A stretch of 64,000 bases of DNA, from the NCBI GenBank assembly GCA_046350655.1, contig JAXMAB010000009.1, positions 328,229-392,228 on the forward strand, given 5' to 3'. Position numbers and translations under genes: made by a program. Under the pieces are notes generated by a model. It was given only the letters and a program-made list of their open reading frames with translations. It made no database searches and was not told where the DNA came from. This document shows, piece after piece, positions 26,401 to 35,095 of the stretch (positions are counted from its first letter, which is position 1; each line of letters opens with the position of its first letter). Origin of the DNA: JAEUHO01 sp046350655. Lineage in GTDB: Bacteria > Planctomycetota > PLA2 > JAEUHO01.

Positions 26401-28357
26401 GCGCGGTCGAACCCCGCGAATCGCACGACGGCCCGGCCGTCGGCGCGCACGCCGACGCCCGCGACCACCTGGGCCTCGGGCGCGAGGGGCGGCGCGTCCG
26501 CGCGTTCGTCGTCGCCGCGGGGCCGGACGCTGCCGACCCACCGCAGGCGTCCCGTCCCGAGCTCGAGCGCGACCGGCGCCGGCGCGTCGGGCGCGCCGAC
26601 GATCCACGCGCCGTGGGCGGCCACGGGCGCCACGCGGGGGTCGAACGCGCGGGCCCACGGCACGTCGTCCTCGCGGACCTCGTCGTCGTAGCGGTACCGC
26701 GGGAGGCTGCGCACCCAGCGCACGCGCCCGTCCACGGCGTCCACGCCGGCCGCGTACCCCGTGCCCGGCACCACGAGCACCTCGCCCGCCGCGATCGCGG
26801 GCGGGAGCGCGCGGGGCACCGCGCGGACGCGGTCCTCGAGGAGCGCCCGCTCCTCTCCGCCGAGGATCGTGAGCCCGCTCTCGCCGCGCGAGAGGAACGT
26901 GACGAACCGCGGGCGGCCCGTCGCGAGGTCGAGGCAGGCGAGCCAGCTCTCGACCCACGCCCGGCGCGCCGACAGGACGACGTAGACGCGGTCCCCGACG
27001 ACGACCGGCGCCGACGCGACCCCGACGTCCACCGCGCGGAGCACCGCGTCCGGGTCGTCCGAGAGCCCCGTCGCCCACCGCGGGCGGCCGTCGGCGCGCC
27101 CGAGCGCCACGAGCGACGACCGCGTCTCGCGGCCCAGCTCGGCCGCGGTGACGCCGTCGCCGCGATGGCGGAACGACGACGCGCGCAGCGGCGGCGCGTC
27201 GCCGAGGACCACGAGCGCGAGGTCGCCCGCGAGCACGGCCGCGCGGGGCGCGACCTCCCAGGGCCGGTAGCGCGCGGCGGCGGTCCACTCGTGGCGCGCG
27301 GGCGCGGGGTCGGGCCACGTCCACCGCACGAGGCCCGACTCGAGGTCGAGCGCGCGGGCGGTCCGCTCGGTGACGAGGACGAGGTCGCCGCCGCCCACGG
27401 CGACGGCCGCCGTCGGCGCGAGCGCGTCGTCCGCGGGCGGCGGCGGCGTCGAGGCCGGGCTCGTCGAGCGCGCGCTCCCAGACGACACCGCGCCGCGGCG
27501 GCGGCGCCGGACGTCGCGGCGCGCGCCTCGGCGGCGAGCGCCGCGCGGATCGCCTCGATGCCGGTCGCGATCCGGTCGGCGAGCGGCGCCGCCGGCGCGC
27601 CCGCGCGCCCGGCCACCGGCACGGTCGCGAGCCCCGCCGCGCGCCGCGCGACGAGGGTCACGCCCGCTCGTCGCGCAGCAGGACGCACGCGTCCACCCAG
27701 CGCGCGGCGACCGCGGCGCGCCGCGACGGCGGCGCGTCGGGCCACAGGCGCAGCCAGCGCTCGAACGCCTCGGCCGCCTCCGTCCCGCGCCCGCCGGAGA
27801 GCGCGAGGTCGCCGACGAGCAGCAGCGCGGTCGAGCCCGCGCTCGTCACCGGCGCGCGCCCGCGACGTCGCGCAGCCGGTCGCGGTCGCGCGTGGCGCAC
27901 GCGCGCTCGAGGTCGTCCCGCGCGCGCTCGCCCCAGCGCCGCTCGACGGTCTGCCGCCCGGCCGCGGCAGCGCCGCGAGCGCGCCATCGCGACGTCGCGC
28001 GCCGGCCACCACAGGCCGTCCGTCGGCCGGATCGACGTCGGCGCCGCGCGCTCCTCGAGGGCCGGCAGCCGCGCCGAACGAGCCGGCGCGGTCCGCGAGG
28101 TCCATCCACGCGTGCGCCGCGGCGACAGGTCGGCGGCGCGGCCGGCCGCCCCGACGGCGAGCGCCAGCGCCGCGGCGTCGGCGCGCGCGCCTCGCCGTCG
28201 AGGTCCTCGTGCGCCTCGGACAGCGAGAACGGCGTCGCGTCGGCGGGGACGCGCGCCGCGGGCGCGGGCGGCGCGGTCGCGGGCGCGTCGCCCGCGAGGA
28301 CCGACCGCGCGCCGACGACGGCCGCGACCGCCACGACGAGGGCCGCGAGCGCTCTCC

Positions 28358-28371
28358 GGACCGCGAGGCCC
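28358..28371. repeat. Dispersed repeat inside the signal-peptide region
   Basis: An exact GGACCGCGAGGCCC copy; translated on the minus strand it gives AGLAVR just before the hydrophobic segment. Confidence 0.55.
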
Positions 28372-28393
28372 GCGGGGACGGAGACGTCCGTCC

Positions 28394-28407
28394 GGACCGC
28401 GAGGCCC
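28394..28407. repeat. Second dispersed repeat copy, 36 bases from the previous one
   Basis: An exact GGACCGCGAGGCCC copy in the same orientation and frame, so GLAVR is encoded twice. Confidence 0.55.
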
Positions 28408-28469
28408 GGCCCGCTCCGGCGGAGCGCCGCACGCGGTCGGACGGGGAGCGGCCACCGGGGCACCGCGCG

Positions 28470-28475
28470 AGCCTA
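28470..28475 (-). promoter_or_regulatory. TAGGCT -10-like box, leaderless geometry
   Basis: Read on the minus strand, TAGGCT is followed by six bases and then GTG 28463; no Shine-Dalgarno sequence is present. Confidence 0.4.
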
Positions 28476-28607
28476 CCACGCCCCGTCGCGGGCCCCGCCG
28501 GCGCGGCCTCGCGGTCCCGCACCGCGGCCGCGTCCCCCGCGCCGCGGCGGCGCGTCCGCAGGGGACGGCGCCGCGCGGGCCGCGGGGGTCCGGCCCCGCG
28601 AGCCGCC

Positions 28608-28621
28608 GGGCCTCGCGGTCC
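28608..28621. repeat. Dispersed repeat GGGCCTCGCGGTCC
   Basis: An exact copy between the metallopeptidase and PQQ/PDZ genes. A one-mismatch copy (CGGCCTCGCGGTCC) is at 28504-28517. Confidence 0.6.
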
Positions 28622-28702
28622 CCGCCGTCCCGCCGCCCGTCGCCCGAGGACCGACGAGGTCGCGCCCGCGCCCGGCACGCGGCGGGGTCTCGCGCGTCGC
28701 GG

Positions 28703-31048
28703 ACCGTCGGCGCGGCCGTCGACGACCAGCCTCGGCCGCGACGCGCGCGCGACCTCGCGCAGGTCGTCGAGGCGAAAGGCGGTCGAGCTGCGGCGAGGAG
28801 CTTGCGCGCGGGTCCACCATGGGAAGCGCTCGGGATGGCGCGCGACGTGGCGGACGAACGCGACGACGACGTCGCGGTACCCGCGCTCGTGCGCCTCGGG
28901 GTTCGTCTCGAGGACGGGGAGGGCGGCGACGAGGTCCATCAACGCGAGGTCGGGGCGCGCGGCGTCGATCACGGCGCCGAGTTGCGCGCGGCCCTCCAGC
29001 CGGGCCTCGACGCGTCCGAAGGCGAAGCCCTCGGAGGCGAGCAGGCCGAGGGTCGCGGGGAGGCCCCGCGCGATCGGGAGGTGCCGCGCGAGGTCGATCA
29101 CGTGGCCGAACTCGTGCGCGCGGAGCACGTCGAGCGAGCCCCAGGGCGCGTCGCCGACGGCCGCGACGTAGCGGCGCGCGAGGCGCAACCAGAGGCCCGC
29201 GGGGTCGTCGAAGGCGAAGACGCCGTCGGCGTCGTCGGGCGCGGGCGGCGAGGCGGCGACCGCGTCGAGGCGGGCGGCGAGCGTCGCGTCGACCGCGCGC
29301 ACGGTCGTGCGGAGCGCGTGGTCCTCGCGGCGGGTCGCGTCGGCGTCGAGCCAGACGCCGTCGGGGAGCGCGGCGCCGGAGAGCGAGCCGCCCTGGAAGT
29401 CGACGTACGCGCGGATGGTGCGGTCGTAGCCGAGCATCACGTCGTGGTCGAACCGGCGGCCCTGCGTGACGAGCGGGCGGCGCGGCGTGAGCGACGCCAT
29501 GGAGAGGAGGATGACCTCGGCGGGCTTCCCCTCGCGCTGCCCGAGCATCAGGTACTTGCCGTAGCGCCGGAAGTGGGCGACGACGGGCGAGGTCGGCGCG
29601 GCGGCCGCGTGGTCGAGCCACGCGCCGAGGAGCGGCACGCGCCGCATCCCGTCCGTCGGGCGGTCGAACGCGGCCGCCTCCGCCGGGGCGAGGTGCGTGC
29701 GCGCGGCCGCGGCGATCGCGCCGAGGAGCGCCTCCACGGGCGCGCGCGGCGCCCCGGAGGCCGGCGCGCGGTAGCCGTCCTCGACCGCCGCGCGGACCGC
29801 CGCCTCGAACGCGACCTCGCGCCGCACGTGGTCGCGGTACGCCACGGCGTCGGGGCGCGTCGCGGGGGCGAGCGCGGCGGCGGCCTCGTCCACCGCGCCC
29901 ACGCCCACGAGGGCCTCGGCGAGCGCCAGGAGCGTCGCGTCGGGCGCCGGCCCGTCGGTGGCGCGCGCCGCCTCGGCGTCGAGCCGCTGCCAGGCGTCGC
30001 GCCGGACGTTCGCGGGGTCGGTCCGGGCCTCGGGCGGCACGGCGCGCCGGAGCCACGCGAGCGCCTCGGCGCGGCGGCCGAGCCCGAACAGCAGGCGGCG
30101 GAGGTGGCGGTCGACCGGCACCGGGTCGCAGCCCGCGGCGAGCGCGCGACGGTAGAGGTCGGCGGCGGCGGCCGCGGCGCCCGCGCGCTCCTCGAGCACG
30201 CCCGCGAGCGCGAGGGCCTCGCCCGCGCCCGCGCGGAGCGCGATCGCGCCGGCCTCGGTCCGCAGGCGCGCCTCGACGGGCGGGCTCACGCCGTCGCGCA
30301 CGAGGTCGGCGAGGCGGCGGGCCGCCCGCGCGCTCCTCGGCTGGAGCCGGAGCGCCTCGAGCCCCCACCGCGCGGCGTCGTCGCGGGCGCCGCGGCGGGC
30401 CGAGGCCCGCGCCGCGAACGCCGGCGGGCGCGGGTCGAGCGGGTCCTCGGCGGCGGCGCGCGTGGCCGCCTCGAGCGCGCGGGCGCCCGCGTCGCCCTCG
30501 AGGGCGTCGCGACACGCGACGAGCGCCGCCTCGCGCCGCACGAAGCGCGGCCCCGTGGCGAACGCGCGCTCGGCGGCGGCCCGCACGGCGTCGTGGCGCT
30601 CGCCCGCGTCCGCGTACGCGAGCGCGCGCTCGAGGTCGGCCCACGCCGCGGCCGGGCCCGACCGCACCTCGCGGACGCGCTCGAGGCGATCGGCGGGGTC
30701 GCGGCGCGCGTGCGCGCGCAGGACCGTCGCGAACGGACCGTCGGGCAGCGCGTCCACCGCGCGGCGCACCGCCTCGGTGCGTGCGCGCGCGAGGCCGAGT
30801 TCGACCCACAGCCACGACCGCTCCGGCGCGGTGACGTCGAGGCCGCCCGCGGCCTCGAGGAGGCGCTCGGCCTCGTCCGGCCTCGCGTCGCGCAGGGCGC
30901 GCTCGGCGGCCGCCACGTCGTTCGGCAGCGGCGCGAGCGACGCGCCGATCGCGGCCGACCCGAACGCCGCGCCCTCGCGACCCTCCCGCAGGCCCGTCCG
31001 GCACCCTCCCAACGCGGCGAACACCGCCACCAGGGCCGCGCCATGCAC
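28703..31048 (-). CDS. TPR lipoprotein with HExxH peptidase MA-like domain (3' end unclear)
   Basis: The signal and lipobox (ALVAVFAALGGC) are followed by an Ala/Arg-rich helical region of TPR-like repeats (WGLEALRLQPRSARAARRLADL, ADLYRRALAAGCDPVPVDRHL). The C-terminal half contains FRRYGKYLMLGQREGKPAEVIL, MLGYDRTIRAYVDFQGG and HEFGHVIDLARH, an HExxH zinc site near base 29110. LLASEGFAFG downstream could supply the third ligand, as in gluzincin/MA-type peptidases. The frame has no stop where coding character ends (about 28700), so the given end is where support stops and an indel probably hides the true stop. The start is uncertain: GTG 31048 lacks a basic n-region, and a TTG further upstream would supply one (PTRYRAFGYAVH). 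Confidence 0.65.
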
Positions 31049-31110
31049 GGCGTAACCGAAGGCCCGGTAACGGGTTGGGACGACGATGGGACGCAACGTT
31101 AGGGGTCCGT

Positions 31111-31139
31111 TTGACAGGCTCGTGTTTGGGTTGTATTCT
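31111..31139 (+). promoter_or_regulatory. Near-consensus sigma-70 promoter of the small membrane gene
   Basis: TTGACA (31111-31116, perfect), a 17-base spacer and TATTCT (31134-31139). This is the best promoter match in the window. It predicts +1 near 31146, about 26 bases before the small ORF. It also points towards lexA. Confidence 0.75.
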
Positions 31140-31151
31140 GTTCGTATCCAA
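31131..31151 (+). promoter_or_regulatory. Possible operator overlapping the -10 and start point
   Basis: TTGTATTC, five bases, then GTATCCAA: an inverted repeat with 6 of 8 positions matching that covers the -10 box and the predicted start point, where a repressor would act. LexA is the obvious candidate from position only. Confidence 0.3.
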
Positions 31152-31171
31152 CGCAACCCGGAGATCATCGC

Positions 31172-31300
31172 ATGTTCCGCCCCACCCGCCAGCCCGCCCT
31201 GTCGATCGGTGCCCACGGCCTCGTCCGTGCGCAGCTGTGGTCCGAGCTGCCGACGCTCGTCGGCGTCGTCGCCGCGGTCCTCGGCGCCCTGTTCCTGTAG
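31172..31300 (+). CDS. Small single-pass membrane protein (42 residues) upstream of lexA
   Basis: MFRPTRQPALSIGAHG begins a basic N-terminal half; the rest is one hydrophobic segment, LPTLVGVVAAVLGALFL, running to the stop. GGAG lies 8 bases before the ATG, a near-consensus promoter is upstream, and an inverted repeat starts at the stop codon, so it looks like a complete small transcription unit. Genes next to lexA are often SOS-induced and include small membrane division inhibitors (YneA in Bacillus; SidA, also near this size, in Caulobacter). That role is inferred from place and topology; there is no sequence similarity I can claim. It could instead be an unrelated small membrane protein. 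Confidence 0.6.
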   Translation: MFRPTRQPALSIGAHGLVRAQLWSELPTLVGVVAAVLGALFL

Positions 31301-31316
31301 CCCGCGTCCGCGGGCT
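31299..31316 (+). terminator. Inverted repeat at the stop of the small gene
   Basis: AGCCCGCG-TC-CGCGGGCT, eight paired bases starting within the TAG stop; no T-tract follows. The rest of 31317-31556 is GC-rich and holds no gene I can support. Confidence 0.45.
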
Positions 31317-31556
31317 GCCCGTGCAGGGCGCATCCGCGGGAAGCGCCCACGGGAGCACCGGAAGGAGCTTCCGCAGGGGTTTCCGAGGAGTGCCCCACCC
31401 GAGCGTCGCGAGCCAGACCGCCTTTCCCGTGACCCCGTACCCGCCCGCTCCTGAAGCCGCGGGAGCCCCCCTGGGGCCCCAGCCCGCGCCCGGCACGACC
31501 CCGCGCTCGACGCGCGTCGGGCCGACGGGGCGAGCGGGGTCCGCTCCGGTGGGGCC

Positions 31557-31571
31557 GAACGGCCGAAGAAC
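31557..31571 (+). promoter_or_regulatory. GAAC-N7-GAAC, possible LexA box before lexA
   Basis: GAAC, seven bases, GAAC: the reverse complement of the GTTC-N7-GTTC box known for alphaproteobacterial LexA. It lies 57 bases before the lexA start, where autoregulation would be expected. The LexA motif of this lineage is not known to me. Confidence 0.35.
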
Positions 31572-31628
31572 GAACGTCCGCCTACGGTCGGCCCCGAGTC
31601 CGACCGATTTCCAGCCTGGGAGGTTGCC

Positions 31629-32231
31629 GTGAACTACACGCCGAAGCAGTTGCAGATCATGAAGTTCATCCAGGAGTACCGGCGGGAGCACGGGACCTCG
31701 CCGACCCTGGAAGAGATCGGAACGTGCCTCGGGATCCACCGCGTCACCGTGCACCAGCACGTCGGCGCGCTGGTGAAGAAGGGCGCGGTCCAGAAGCTCG
31801 CGCAGCGGTCGCGGTCCATCGAGATCCTCGACCGCGAGTTCCTCCCGAAGCCGGCGTTCCGACTGCTCGGCGCGATCGCGGCCGGCCGCCCCATCGAGGC
31901 GATCGAGGACGCGGAGGCGTTCACGCTCGACGAGCTGCTCCCCATCGATCCGTCGAACGCGTACCTGCTGCGCGTCACCGGCGAGTCGATGATCGAGGAC
32001 CACATCGCCGACGGCGACCTGGTGATCGTCGAGCCGCGCAACGCGGCCCGCGACGGCGAGATCGTGGTCGCGGTGCTCGAGGGCGAGGCGACGCTCAAGC
32101 GCCTCTACCGCGAGGGCCCCGACATGTGGCGCCTGCAGCCCGCCAACGCCTCGATGAGCCCGATCCTGGTCCGGCCGCCGCAGCGGCTCGAGATCCGCGG
32201 CGTCGTCCGCGGCGTGCTTCGCCGGTACTAG
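31629..32231 (+). CDS. lexA: LexA repressor
   Basis: 200 residues. The winged-helix domain (1-66) has YTPKQLQIMKFIQEYRREHG, SPTLEEIGTCLGIHRVTVHQHV and GALVKKGAV. The S24 autoprotease domain has the cleavage pair A85-G86 (AIAAGRP), catalytic S120 (TGESMIEDHI) and K157 (ATLKRLY). It represses the SOS regulon and self-cleaves on RecA-ssDNA. GTG 31629 has GGGAGG five bases upstream. The recognition helix (HRVTVHQH) differs from the common SRSTVHRH type, so a lineage-specific operator is likely. Confidence 0.97.
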   Translation: MNYTPKQLQIMKFIQEYRREHGTSPTLEEIGTCLGIHRVTVHQHVGALVKKGAVQKLAQRSRSIEILDREFLPKPAFRLLGAIAAGRPIEAIEDAEAFTLDELLPIDPSNAYLLRVTGESMIEDHIADGDLVIVEPRNAARDGEIVVAVLEGEATLKRLYREGPDMWRLQPANASMSPILVRPPQRLEIRGVVRGVLRRY

Positions 32232-32355
32232 CCCGGCGCGCCCCGCGGGCCGCCGAGCACGAGCGGACGCGGCGCGCGCCGCGGTGGCAGACCCGCCGTC
32301 CCGCGGGGAGCCCTGCGGCCACGAACGCGTACGCCAACAACGCGTGCGTCATGAG

Positions 32356-32374
32356 CACGTGCGCTAAGCACGTG
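32356..32374. terminator. Hairpin CACGTGC-GCTAA-GCACGTG in the gene-free region after lexA
   Basis: A perfect 7-base stem with a 5-base loop, 125 bases past lexA and upstream of the convergent HtrA-like gene's stop. The surrounding 32232-32579 stretch holds no supported gene. It may terminate lexA transcripts; there is no T-tract. Confidence 0.4.
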
Positions 32375-32579
32375 TCGGCGCCGCACCCCTAGCCCGCGGT
32401 GCGGCGTCTCCCTGGCGTGGCGCGAGCCCTCGCGGTCGTCGCCTCCGCGCCGCGCCCGGATCGCGTACATCGACCCCGCCGGGCCCGTGGGCGGCGGGCG
32501 CCCCCCGGGGGACGCGGGCAGGACGGCCGGCGGCCGCGCGCCCCCGCGCGCGGGTGCACGCGCGAGGGTCGGGGGTCGT

Positions 32580-33620
32580 TCAGCGTTCGACCGGCGTGAC
32601 GGAGACCTGCAGGCGCTGGCCGCGGCGCCACACGTCGAACAGGACGGGGCGACCGCCGGCCCCCTGCGCCCACAACGTGCGGAGGAGCGCGCCGCGGGTC
32701 GGCGTTGGGACGCCGCCCACCGCCAGGAGGACGTCCCCTTCGGCGAGGCCCGCGCGCCGCGCCGCGGAGTCGTCCGCGAAGCGCGTCACGACCTGCCCCG
32801 CGCCGCCCGGGACCGTGATCGCCTCCCGCGCGGCCAGGTCGCGGACCGACGCCCCCACGCTCGCGCGCCGCGGCGGGCGGCCCGTCGCGCGGATCGACTC
32901 GAAGGACGGGACCACGACGTCGACGGGCACCGCGAAGGAGATGCCCTGGTTGCCGATGGTGCGCGAGAGGATCGCGGTGTTCACGCCGACCACGCGCCCG
33001 CCGGCGTCGAGGAGCGGTCCGCCGCTGCTGCCGACGTTGACGGCCGCGTCGTGCTGGATGAAGTCCTCGAACGGGTTCGGGGTCCCGACGTCGGAGCGCT
33101 CGAGCCCGCTCACGATGCCGGCGGTGAACGAGCGCGCGAGGCGGTACGGGCTCCCGACCGCGATCACCCAGGCGCCGAGGCGCAGCGAACGCGGGTCGCC
33201 GACGGGCAGCGTCGGGAGGCCCGCGGCGTCCACCTTCAGCACCGCGATGTCGATCACCGGGTCGGTGCCGACGACGCGGGCGGGGAGCCAGCCCCGGCCC
33301 TTCACCTGCACGTAGATCGACTCGCCGCCGCCCACCACGTGCTGGTTCGTGACGATCCACCCGTCGGCGCCGAGCACGAAGCCGCTGCCCATCGCCTCGT
33401 CGGTCGGCCCGCGGTCGCCCGACGACGGCAGGTCGCGGGGGCGCGAGAGGTAGGACATCACGTGGACGACGGCGCCCTCCGAGGCGGCCGCGACGCCGGA
33501 GAAGTCGGCGGGGCCCACCGGCGCGTTGGGGGCGGCGAACGCGGGCGGCGTCCCGGGGACGGCGCGGGCCACGAGGGCGCCGAGGGCGGCGGCGGCGATC
33601 AGGGCGGGGAGACGGCGCAT
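32580..33620 (-). CDS. HtrA/DegP-like serine protease, one PDZ domain
   Basis: 346 residues. The signal peptide is ALIAAAALGALVARAVPGTPPAFAA. The trypsin-like domain has the full triad: H94 (TNQHVV), D124 (VIDIAVL) and S199 (VGSSGGPL, where most relatives have GNSGGP). One PDZ domain (about 250-340: GQVVTRFADDSAARRAGLAEGD) follows. It is a periplasmic quality-control protease. ATG 33620 has GGAG seven bases upstream, and a TATCGT box lies further up. It follows a two-component pair on the same strand, so envelope-stress control is plausible. Confidence 0.93.
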   Translation of the reverse strand: MRRLPALIAAAALGALVARAVPGTPPAFAAPNAPVGPADFSGVAAASEGAVVHVMSYLSRPRDLPSSGDRGPTDEAMGSGFVLGADGWIVTNQHVVGGGESIYVQVKGRGWLPARVVGTDPVIDIAVLKVDAAGLPTLPVGDPRSLRLGAWVIAVGSPYRLARSFTAGIVSGLERSDVGTPNPFEDFIQHDAAVNVGSSGGPLLDAGGRVVGVNTAILSRTIGNQGISFAVPVDVVVPSFESIRATGRPPRRASVGASVRDLAAREAITVPGGAGQVVTRFADDSAARRAGLAEGDVLLAVGGVPTPTRGALLRTLWAQGAGGRPVLFDVWRRGQRLQVSVTPVER

Positions 33621-33718
33621 GGGGGCTCCGGACGGGGACCGCGCGACGATACCCCCACCCGGGGCCGCCCCGCCCGGTCGCGCCGGCGCTCGCGCCCCGC
33701 GGGGGGCGCGGCCTCGGG

Positions 33719-35095
33719 TCAGGACGCCGCGTCCGGGTGGCCGTACTCGGCCAGCTTGCGGTAGAGCGTGCGCAGCCCGATCTTGAGGATGCGCGCGGCC
33801 GCGGTCTTGTTGCCGTTGGTGCGCGCGAGGGCGTCGAGGATCAGCACCTTCTCCGCGTCGGGGAGCGACGTCCCGGCCGGGATGCGGATCACGTCGCCCT
33901 CGGGGAGGTCCTCGACGCGCTGCGCGCCCCCCACCTCGGACGGCAGCGCCTCCACGCCGATCTCGGGCGTCTCGGTGAGCACCACCGCCGCCTCGACCAC
34001 GTTCTCGAGCTCGCGGACGTTGCCCGGGAAGTCGTAGGCCGTGAGCACGCGGAGCGCGTCGGGCGAGAAGCCCGTCGTCGCGCGGCCGTGGCGCTCGGAG
34101 TACGTCCGGCGGAAGTGCTCCGCGAGGAGCCGGACGTCGCTGCGCCGCTCGCGCAGCGCGGGCAGCCGGATCGTGACGACCTTCAGGCGGAAGTAGAGGT
34201 CCTCGCGGAACGTGCCCTTGCGGACGCGCGCGTCGAGGTCGGCGTTCGTGGCCGCGACGAGCCGCACGTCCACGCGGATCGAGCGGTTGTCGCCGACCCG
34301 CTCGATCTCGCGGTTCTGCAGCACGCGGAGGAGCTTCACCTGCGTGTGCAGCGGGATGTCGCCGACCTCGTCGAGGAACAACGTCCCGCGGTCCGCGGCC
34401 TCGAAGCGGCCGGGCCGGTCGCCCGTCGCGCCCGTGAACGAGCCCTTCACGTGGCCGAAGAGCTCGCTCTCGAGCAGCCCCTCGGAGAGGGCCGCGCAGT
34501 TCACGCGGACGAACGGGCCGCGGCTGCGCGCGCTGACCGCGTGGACCGCCTCGGCGACGAGCTCCTTGCCCGTGCCGGACTCGCCGAGCAGGAGCACCGT
34601 GGCGTTCGTCGGCGCGACCTTCGCGACCGTGCGGAACACCTCCTGGATCGCCGGCGACTCGCCGACGAACCCCTTGCGCCACACGCCGTCGCGGGCCAGC
34701 GCGTCGCGCAGCGGCTCCGAGGCGGAGCTCTCCTCGCGCGCGCGCAGCGCCGAGTCGACGACCGCGCGGAGGCGCGGGAGGTCGAGGGGCTTCTCGAGGA
34801 AGTCGTAGGCCCCCTCCCGCATCGCCCGCTTCGCCTTCTCGATCGTGCCGTACGCCGTCATGACGACGACCGGCGTGCGCGGGTGCAGACGGCGCACCTC
34901 GGGCAGGAGGTCCATGCCGTCCTTGCCGCCGGGCAGGACCACGTCGGTCAGCACGAGGTCGAACGGCTCGTTGCGCAGCGCCTCCTCGGCGCGCTCGTAG
35001 TCCTCCGCGAGCCGCACCTGGTGGCGGGCCGAGAAGACCTCGCCGAGCGCGGCGCGGGCGTTCGGCTCGTCCTCGACGATCAGGAGCCTTGCCAC
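33719..35095 (-). CDS. NtrC-family sigma-54-dependent response regulator
   Basis: 458 residues. The receiver domain has phospho-acceptor D51 (VLTDVVLP) and K102 (LEKPLD). The AAA+ domain has Walker A GESGTGKE (171-178), Walker B LFLDEVGD and the sigma-54 contact loop GSFTGA (218-223, Ser for the usual Ala). The C-terminal Fis-type HTH (KTAAARILKIGLRTLYRKL) is near 430-450. GTG 35095 lies inside the end of the kinase gene (16-base overlap), so the two are co-translated. It activates sigma-54 promoters when phosphorylated; the targets are unknown. Confidence 0.96.
   Translation of the reverse strand: MARLLIVEDEPNARAALGEVFSARHQVRLAEDYERAEEALRNEPFDLVLTDVVLPGGKDGMDLLPEVRRLHPRTPVVVMTAYGTIEKAKRAMREGAYDFLEKPLDLPRLRAVVDSALRAREESSASEPLRDALARDGVWRKGFVGESPAIQEVFRTVAKVAPTNATVLLLGESGTGKELVAEAVHAVSARSRGPFVRVNCAALSEGLLESELFGHVKGSFTGATGDRPGRFEAADRGTLFLDEVGDIPLHTQVKLLRVLQNREIERVGDNRSIRVDVRLVAATNADLDARVRKGTFREDLYFRLKVVTIRLPALRERRSDVRLLAEHFRRTYSERHGRATTGFSPDALRVLTAYDFPGNVRELENVVEAAVVLTETPEIGVEALPSEVGGAQRVEDLPEGDVIRIPAGTSLPDAEKVLILDALARTNGNKTAAARILKIGLRTLYRKLAEYGHPDAAS

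Larger units (their letters stand above)
23495..28463 (-). pseudogene. PQQ-propeller/PDZ exported protein gene with many frame changes
   Basis: One protein is recognisable but spread over all three minus frames, with at least ten switches. From GTG 28463 there is a signal/TM segment (ALAALVVAVAAVVGARSVLAG), then helical TPR-like pieces between 28195 and 27665 in alternating frames (AHAWMDLADRAGSF; WWPARDVAMARSR; VERRWGERARDDLERACA; LLLVGDLALSGGRGTEAAEAF). A long coherent PQQ propeller follows at 27480-25430 (DLESGLVRWTWPDP, RADGRPRWATG, ATGRPRFVTF, VDGRVRWVRS). A PDZ domain lies at about 24975-24700, cut by three shifts (GVRVLGVTSAGPAERAGL | DDLVVAVGDDPVADVDAL | TLRLHVRRDG). A second propeller blade set runs to the stop (GAERWRAALPNQALG, GFHVLRLRPAR). 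The indels often compensate each other, which favours sequence error over decay. A TAGGCT box lies six bases before the GTG. Confidence 0.65.

Noticed and set aside
32351..32392. Tiny frame MSTCAKHVSAPHP after lexA
   Set aside because: Thirteen codons with no ribosome binding site; it coincides with a hairpin, so a structural role is more likely.
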